Shown: one piece after another, positions 13,302-16,711 of the stretch
Position numbering within the stretch: position 1 is the first letter of the stretch
Layout of the letters: the number at the start of each line of letters is the position of its first letter
Assembly: GCA_964393835.1 (NCBI GenBank)
Contig: CAYMUN010000017.1
Location: forward strand, 1-16,711
Length of the DNA: 16,711 bases
DNA from: CAYMUN01 sp964393835
Lineage (GTDB): Bacteria; Patescibacteriota; Saccharimonadia; Saccharimonadales; UBA4665
Direction: 5' to 3'
Made by a program: the position numbers and the translations under genes
Notes under the pieces: model-generated
Databases searched by the model: none
What the model saw: the letters and a program-made list of their open reading frames with translations, nothing else
Told to the model about the DNA's origin: nothing

Positions 13302-14467
13302 TACGGCTGACGACGTTTGTGCAATGCTTTGTCGTAAATTGCCAATAATTCCTGACCGACATGCTCCACGTCAAAGCCGGTAGTATAGGTCTCACCCCAT
13401 TTGGCGACTGCCCTGCGCTCGGCATCATCTTGGAGATACCGACGGAGATGGTCAGCTAAGGTCGTGACGTCGCGAGGATCAAATAATAACTCAGGACGGG
13501 ATGCTAAAACCGAGCGGTAGCCTGGATTATCACCTGCCAGCACGGCTGCCCGGCCGCTAGCCATGGCTTCCAGCAGGACGATACCAAAACTTTCGCCGCC
13601 GCTGCTGGGAAAGACTGAGATATCGGCCGAGGCGTAATACCGCGGTTTGTCTGTTTCGCTAATAAATCCCGCGAACTCCACAATATCCTGCAGCTTGCTG
13701 TCTTGCACAAAGCGCTCCAGCACGGGCCTGAGCGGCCCGTCGCCGCATATGATGACCCGCAGTGGTAACCCATCTGTCTCTCGAGTAATCTCGGCCACGG
13801 CATCTAGTAACACCCGACAGCCCTTGCGGGGTACCAAACGGCCTAAGAATAGAATGGTGGGTTTAGCGTCGTCATATTGCGGCAACGGTTTGGCGTCGTG
13901 AAAGCGCGGATAATCGATGACATTGGGTGAGACTTCGCTGGAGACATGAAAGGTTTGGCGAGCAAAATCCGCCGCCGCCAGAGACACGCTTAGCATAGTA
14001 TCAAAGCGTCGGAGCGATGATCGCAGCCAAATTCCCAGAGCTTTGGTACTTATAGTCACCAAGCCGCTATTAGGAGCGATGTGAAAGCTGCCGATGACGG
14101 CGGTGCCCGGGCCAGCCGCCCGTATCAGCCGGTGGGCCATAAACGGACTATACGGTACCTGGACGTGCAGCACGTCAAAACGTTCGGCCTGCAAGAAACG
14201 GCGTAATTTAACTCGGCTGGTTGGCAGGGGTATGGTGCCGCGGTTACCGTTAAAGCGGACACCGATGTTGCGGCTCAGACTGTGGACGCCGGCGATATCG
14301 GTGCGGTTAGTCTCACCGACCAGGTAACGCACCTCGTGGCCTTGGGATTGCAGCCAGCCGCCAATCGCCAACACATACTGCTGCACGCCGTCCGGTTTGT
14401 CCAAGCCGGAATCCAGTACTAAGCCGATTTTAAGTGGCCTGGGCAGGCTATTTTTTAGCTTTGCCAT
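13301..14467 (-). CDS. GT4-family glycosyltransferase, PimA-like, second of a tandem pair
   Basis: This is a GT-B retaining glycosyltransferase of 388 residues. It has an N-terminal acceptor domain (PLKIGLVLDSGLDKPDGVQQYVLAIGGWLQSQGHEV, 11-46; DVLHVQVPYSPFMAHRLI; GSFH with H129 matching the PimA catalytic His). The C-terminal donor domain has LGRLVPRKG (R210, K215) and the E-x7-E motif in GGESFGIVLLEAMASG (E292, E300). PimA-type enzymes transfer a sugar from GDP-mannose or UDP-sugar to an inositol phospholipid or related lipid. The donor and acceptor here are unknown. It is paralogous to the gene upstream, which it overlaps by 20 bp. A GAGGTG 10 bases before ATG may serve as SD, and translation is probably coupled. 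Its codon use looks like that of its neighbours. Confidence 0.9.
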   Translation of the reverse strand: MAKLKNSLPRPLKIGLVLDSGLDKPDGVQQYVLAIGGWLQSQGHEVRYLVGETNRTDIAGVHSLSRNIGVRFNGNRGTIPLPTSRVKLRRFLQAERFDVLHVQVPYSPFMAHRLIRAAGPGTAVIGSFHIAPNSGLVTISTKALGIWLRSSLRRFDTMLSVSLAAADFARQTFHVSSEVSPNVIDYPRFHDAKPLPQYDDAKPTILFLGRLVPRKGCRVLLDAVAEITRETDGLPLRVIICGDGPLRPVLERFVQDSKLQDIVEFAGFISETDKPRYYASADISVFPSSGGESFGIVLLEAMASGRAAVLAGDNPGYRSVLASRPELLFDPRDVTTLADHLRRYLQDDAERRAVAKWGETYTTGFDVEHVGQELLAIYDKALHKRRQP

Positions 14468-15590
14468 GCTGTTTTAGCACCTCACGGTACAGCTCTTCGT
14501 AGCGATCTACCACATTGGTATTGTCATATTGCTGGACGTAGTTGGTAGCCCATTTTTGCCACAAAGCCCGGAGCGTGGGCTGATGGAGCAAAATGTTTAG
14601 ACGCCTGGCAAACTCCGCAGTGTCTTCAGGATTCACGATGGATAGGCCGCCGAGCTCCTGCATGACGTCGATATAGCCGGAATTATTGCCAGCCACCACG
14701 ACGGTGCCAGTTGCCATGGCCTCCAGCAGGACGATGCCAAAACTTTCGCCAAACAAGGCCGGGGAGCACAGTAAATCAGCCTCTGCCAGTAACTGGAGTT
14801 TTAATTCCTCGCTGATAAAGCCCAAAAAGCTGACATTAGGCACCTTAAGATCTTCGGCCAATAGCTCGAGTTTTTCGCGCTCCGGGCCGTCGCCCGCGAT
14901 CAGTAGCTTGGCATCCGGATTATCTTGGTATAGCAATTGGAAGGCCCGGAGCAGGTATTTTACGCCCTTGCGACGCTCCAGACGGCCGATAAACAAGATG
15001 GTTGTGCCATCACCCTTTTGCCGCCTGGGTTTAGCCGCCTTTTGGTATTTTTGGAGGTCGATGCCATTAGGGATGATAGTGATTGGCTCGTCGGTCAGCT
15101 TGGCGACATACTCGGCGCCGGATTCTGAAACGGCGGTATACACATCCAAATACTGCATGACTGATTTGAGGTATGGCTCGACGACTTTAATCACGGTGCG
15201 CGTCATCAACGTTTCCGGTATTTTGGCATGAAAGGTGGCGATATTGACGCTGCCGGAGCGCTGCAGTAACTGCCGGCTCAAAAAAGGAATCCATGGCTCA
15301 TGGAAATGCAGGATATCGAACTTTTCGCGGGCCAGGATGGCATCAACCACTTCGCTGCCTCCGGTGCTAGAGATCTGGGCGGTGGTATGGGCTACCGAGC
15401 GAAAGTCTATTGACGTGCCAAAAAAAATAACATCATCCGGGTGGTCATCCGGCTCGGCGCCGCGGGGCAATGGAGTGATAATCTTGACCTGGTGGCCCCG
15501 GGCCTGCAGACCGGACTTTAATGCCAGCACTACCTCCATGACACCGCCATGTTTATTAATGCTATACGGACAGACCAACCCGATTTTCAT
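14448..15590 (-). CDS. GT4-family glycosyltransferase, PimA-like, first of a tandem pair
   Basis: This 380-residue GT-B retaining transferase acts at the cytoplasmic membrane face. It starts MKIGLVCPYSINKHGGV, close to the N-terminus of actinobacterial PimA (phosphatidylinositol mannosyltransferase), with the GG nucleotide loop at 15-16. HFHEPWIPFLSRQLL (95-109) and IATFHAK (H121) mirror the PimA acceptor site. The donor site has IGRLERRKG (R203, K208) and FGESFGIVLLEAMATG (E282, E290). PimA acts first in phosphatidylinositol mannoside synthesis. Whether this organism makes inositol lipids is not shown, and glycosylation of diacylglycerol or another lipid is equally possible. It lies 19 bp after the alpha/beta hydrolase gene with a promoter in that gap. 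A second, paralogous GT4 follows and overlaps it, suggesting two consecutive sugar additions. Confidence 0.92.
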   Translation of the reverse strand: MKIGLVCPYSINKHGGVMEVVLALKSGLQARGHQVKIITPLPRGAEPDDHPDDVIFFGTSIDFRSVAHTTAQISSTGGSEVVDAILAREKFDILHFHEPWIPFLSRQLLQRSGSVNIATFHAKIPETLMTRTVIKVVEPYLKSVMQYLDVYTAVSESGAEYVAKLTDEPITIIPNGIDLQKYQKAAKPRRQKGDGTTILFIGRLERRKGVKYLLRAFQLLYQDNPDAKLLIAGDGPEREKLELLAEDLKVPNVSFLGFISEELKLQLLAEADLLCSPALFGESFGIVLLEAMATGTVVVAGNNSGYIDVMQELGGLSIVNPEDTAEFARRLNILLHQPTLRALWQKWATNYVQQYDNTNVVDRYEELYREVLKQHGKAKK

Positions 15591-15607
15591 ATCTTAGCAG
15601 TATACCA
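15591..15607 (-). promoter_or_regulatory. Extended -10 promoter of the first PimA-like gene
   Basis: On the minus strand TGG-TATACT (15607 to 15599) is an extended -10 within the 19-bp gap after the hydrolase stop. It ends 8 bases before ATG 15590, so the transcript leader would be 1-2 bases. No SD is present. Confidence 0.6.
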
Positions 15608-15609
15608 TT

Positions 15610-16551
15610 TCAGAGTCGTCTCAGCGCGTTACGCAGCTTGAGCGGTATCAGGGCGGCGGCGGCTTTTTGGTCGGCAATGACACTCGGGGCGTGATTCTTG
15701 ACATCGATCTCAACACCATTGAATTCTGAGAATATAACCCGCATATGTTGCTCCACCAGATGGTTGTCAAAGTAGTGGTCAGCCTTAGCCGAGACATGCC
15801 ACAGTGGCAAATTAACGCGTACCTGGCAATTGTCAAAGCGCAGGAATTCAATCGTGGTGTAGGCCCAGGTGCGCACGTCATTGTCATGCCACAAGCCGAC
15901 CTCGACGTCTTTGAGCAATTCCAACTCGTCGTCATTGATAGCCTGGGCAAACTTATGTTTGGCGTTATGCGTCCGGCCGTAAAAATTGCGCAAGATATAA
16001 GGATGCAGCACTACGTAACGAAAAAACGTCGAGGGCAATTTACGCGAAAACAGCTGGCACCCTGTCAGGTAGCCGTAATAACGCGGTTTGCTAAAGGTAA
16101 AATCATCGTGATGGGCAAAGCCGACGATACTGACCAGCATGGTCACTTTACCGGTGAGCTCCGGGTAGCGCTGCAGCATGCGGGTGACGATCACAAAGCC
16201 AAAGCTCAGGCCGGCGATGACTACTTTTTTGCGGCGGTAACGAAGTTTGATAAAAGCCGCCAGATAATCCGCCAGATTGTCGATGGTCGGTTTTTTGCCA
16301 ATACTATAAAAGCTGTCCATGCCCCCAAAACCGGGTAGGTCAGGCACAGTCACGGCCGCGTAGCGGTTGAGCACCTGGCACAGTCCCCACCAGCGCTCCA
16401 GGCTGGAGTGATGCCCGTAGACAAACAGTATCTCTTTGTCAGCGGCCTGCTTGCTTTTAGGCGCCGGCATCCTCAGCATACGACCGTCTAGGCCGTTGAT
16501 ATTCAACGGCACTATATAGTCAGCAGGGTTTTTAGACGGCTTTTTTGACAT
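15610..16551 (-). CDS. Alpha/beta-fold hydrolase
   Basis: This is a 313-residue soluble serine hydrolase. It has the canonical order: strand plus oxyanion loop ILFVYGHHSSLERWW (41-55), TVPDLPGFGGMDS (68-80), the nucleophile elbow GLSFG (S116 within KKVVIAGLSFGFV), an acid in VSAKADHYFD (D258) and a late catalytic His in VKNHAPS (H287). A complete Ser-Asp-His triad is therefore visible. The region about 150-235 is a variable cap, with many aromatic residues (FRYVVLHPYILRNFYG) fitting a lipid-like substrate. There is no signal peptide, so it is probably cytoplasmic. Being first in the cluster with two PimA-like transferases and a permease suggests a role in lipid or glycolipid remodelling; the substrate is not known. 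No SD precedes ATG 16551; a weak extended -10-like TGC-TACTGT lies about 30 bases upstream on the minus strand. Confidence 0.88.
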   Translation of the reverse strand: MSKKPSKNPADYIVPLNINGLDGRMLRMPAPKSKQAADKEILFVYGHHSSLERWWGLCQVLNRYAAVTVPDLPGFGGMDSFYSIGKKPTIDNLADYLAAFIKLRYRRKKVVIAGLSFGFVIVTRMLQRYPELTGKVTMLVSIVGFAHHDDFTFSKPRYYGYLTGCQLFSRKLPSTFFRYVVLHPYILRNFYGRTHNAKHKFAQAINDDELELLKDVEVGLWHDNDVRTWAYTTIEFLRFDNCQVRVNLPLWHVSAKADHYFDNHLVEQHMRVIFSEFNGVEIDVKNHAPSVIADQKAAAALIPLKLRNALRRL

Positions 16552-16622
16552 AACAAACGTGAGGAACTAGTAACACCTACAGTAGCAGAAATCGCCCCTG
16601 ACGTCCAACATCGGGCCGCAGG

Positions 16623-16651
16623 TTGCCGCCGGCTCTAATTCAAGGTACAAT
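16623..16651 (+). promoter_or_regulatory. Promoter of the tRNA-Gln gene
   Basis: TTGCCG (16623-16628, 4/6 match to -35) is separated by exactly 17 bases from TACAAT (16646-16651, 5/6 match to -10). The predicted start is about 16658, seven bases before the mature tRNA. The region 16552-16664 has no other feature and is shared with the divergent hydrolase gene. Confidence 0.65.
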
Positions 16652-16664
16652 GGCCTCTGTTCTA

Positions 16665-16711
16665 TGGGGCGTGGCCAAGTGGTAAGGCACCAGTTTTTGG
16701 TACTGGCATTC
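16665..16711 (+). tRNA. tRNA-Gln (UUG anticodon), 3' part cut off by the window end
   Basis: The acceptor 5' strand TGGGGCG (16665-16671) is followed by T8 G9, a D-arm GCC-AAGTGGTAA-GGC, and an anticodon arm CCAGT-TTTTGGT-ACTGG whose 5-bp stem is perfect. The 7-base loop places TTG at positions 34-36, so it reads CAA and CAG (Gln). The variable loop begins at CATTC where the window ends. The T-arm and acceptor 3' strand are not visible. Confidence 0.93.

Noticed and set aside
14686..15231. 181-residue plus-strand open frame opposite the first PimA-like gene
   Set aside because: It is Ser-rich, low in recognisable motifs, lies wholly antisense to a well-conserved transferase and has no start signals.
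15745..16338. 197-residue plus-strand open frame opposite the hydrolase gene
   Set aside because: It is antisense to a gene with a complete catalytic triad and has no family features or start signal.
1..16711. CRISPR array
   Set aside because: No regularly spaced direct repeats with unique spacers were seen; the only short tandem repeat is two copies at 4030-4048.

Overview
The window looks like a chromosomal segment from a small-genome bacterium of the Patescibacteria (CPR), most likely a Saccharibacteria-like lineage. This is an inference, resting on several things. Core replication and recombination proteins have lost zinc modules (DnaX, RecR). Many genes carry a -10 box directly against the start codon, with no Shine-Dalgarno (SD) sequence. 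There are tandem PimA-like glycosyltransferases, and a short conserved protein that I associate with CPR genomes from memory. The standard code fits: the nrnA-like gene ends in TGA, which overlaps the cysS ATG, and TGA is not read as Gly.

Layout. (1) 1-422: the nearly complete 3' part of rplL (ribosomal protein L7/L12) and a strong intrinsic terminator. (2) About 423-4194: a visibly AT-richer accessory island. It holds an intact IS1595/ISXO2-type transposase on the + strand, then, on the - strand, a HicBA-like toxin-antitoxin pair and a large NERD nuclease-SF1 helicase fusion. The island ends in a 287-bp intergenic stretch with a perfect DnaA-box 9-mer and a short direct repeat. (3) 4195-12180, + strand: a conserved protein with an internal duplication, dnaX, dnaB, a GT-C-like membrane protein, ybaB, recR, a DHH/DHHA1 phosphoesterase and cysS. 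The common dnaX-ybaB-recR trio is present but split by dnaB and the membrane protein. (4) 12177-16551, - strand: reading 5'->3', an alpha/beta hydrolase, a PimA-like GT4, a second GT4 overlapping it by 20 bp, and an AI-2E/PerM-type membrane protein whose stop codon overlaps the cysS stop. (5) 16665 to the end: the 5' part of a tRNA-Gln(UUG) gene with its own promoter, divergent from the hydrolase.

How it works together. Region 3 is a housekeeping block for DNA replication and recombination plus cysteinyl-tRNA charging. Region 4 is probably a cell-envelope glycolipid or polysaccharide cassette. Region 2 is the place to look for something new: a nuclease-helicase fusion reminiscent of single-protein phage immunity, next to a divergent toxin-antitoxin pair and a transposase. 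Throughout, TATAAT/TATACT boxes, some extended with TGn, sit 6-10 bases before ATG, which predicts leaderless or near-leaderless transcripts.
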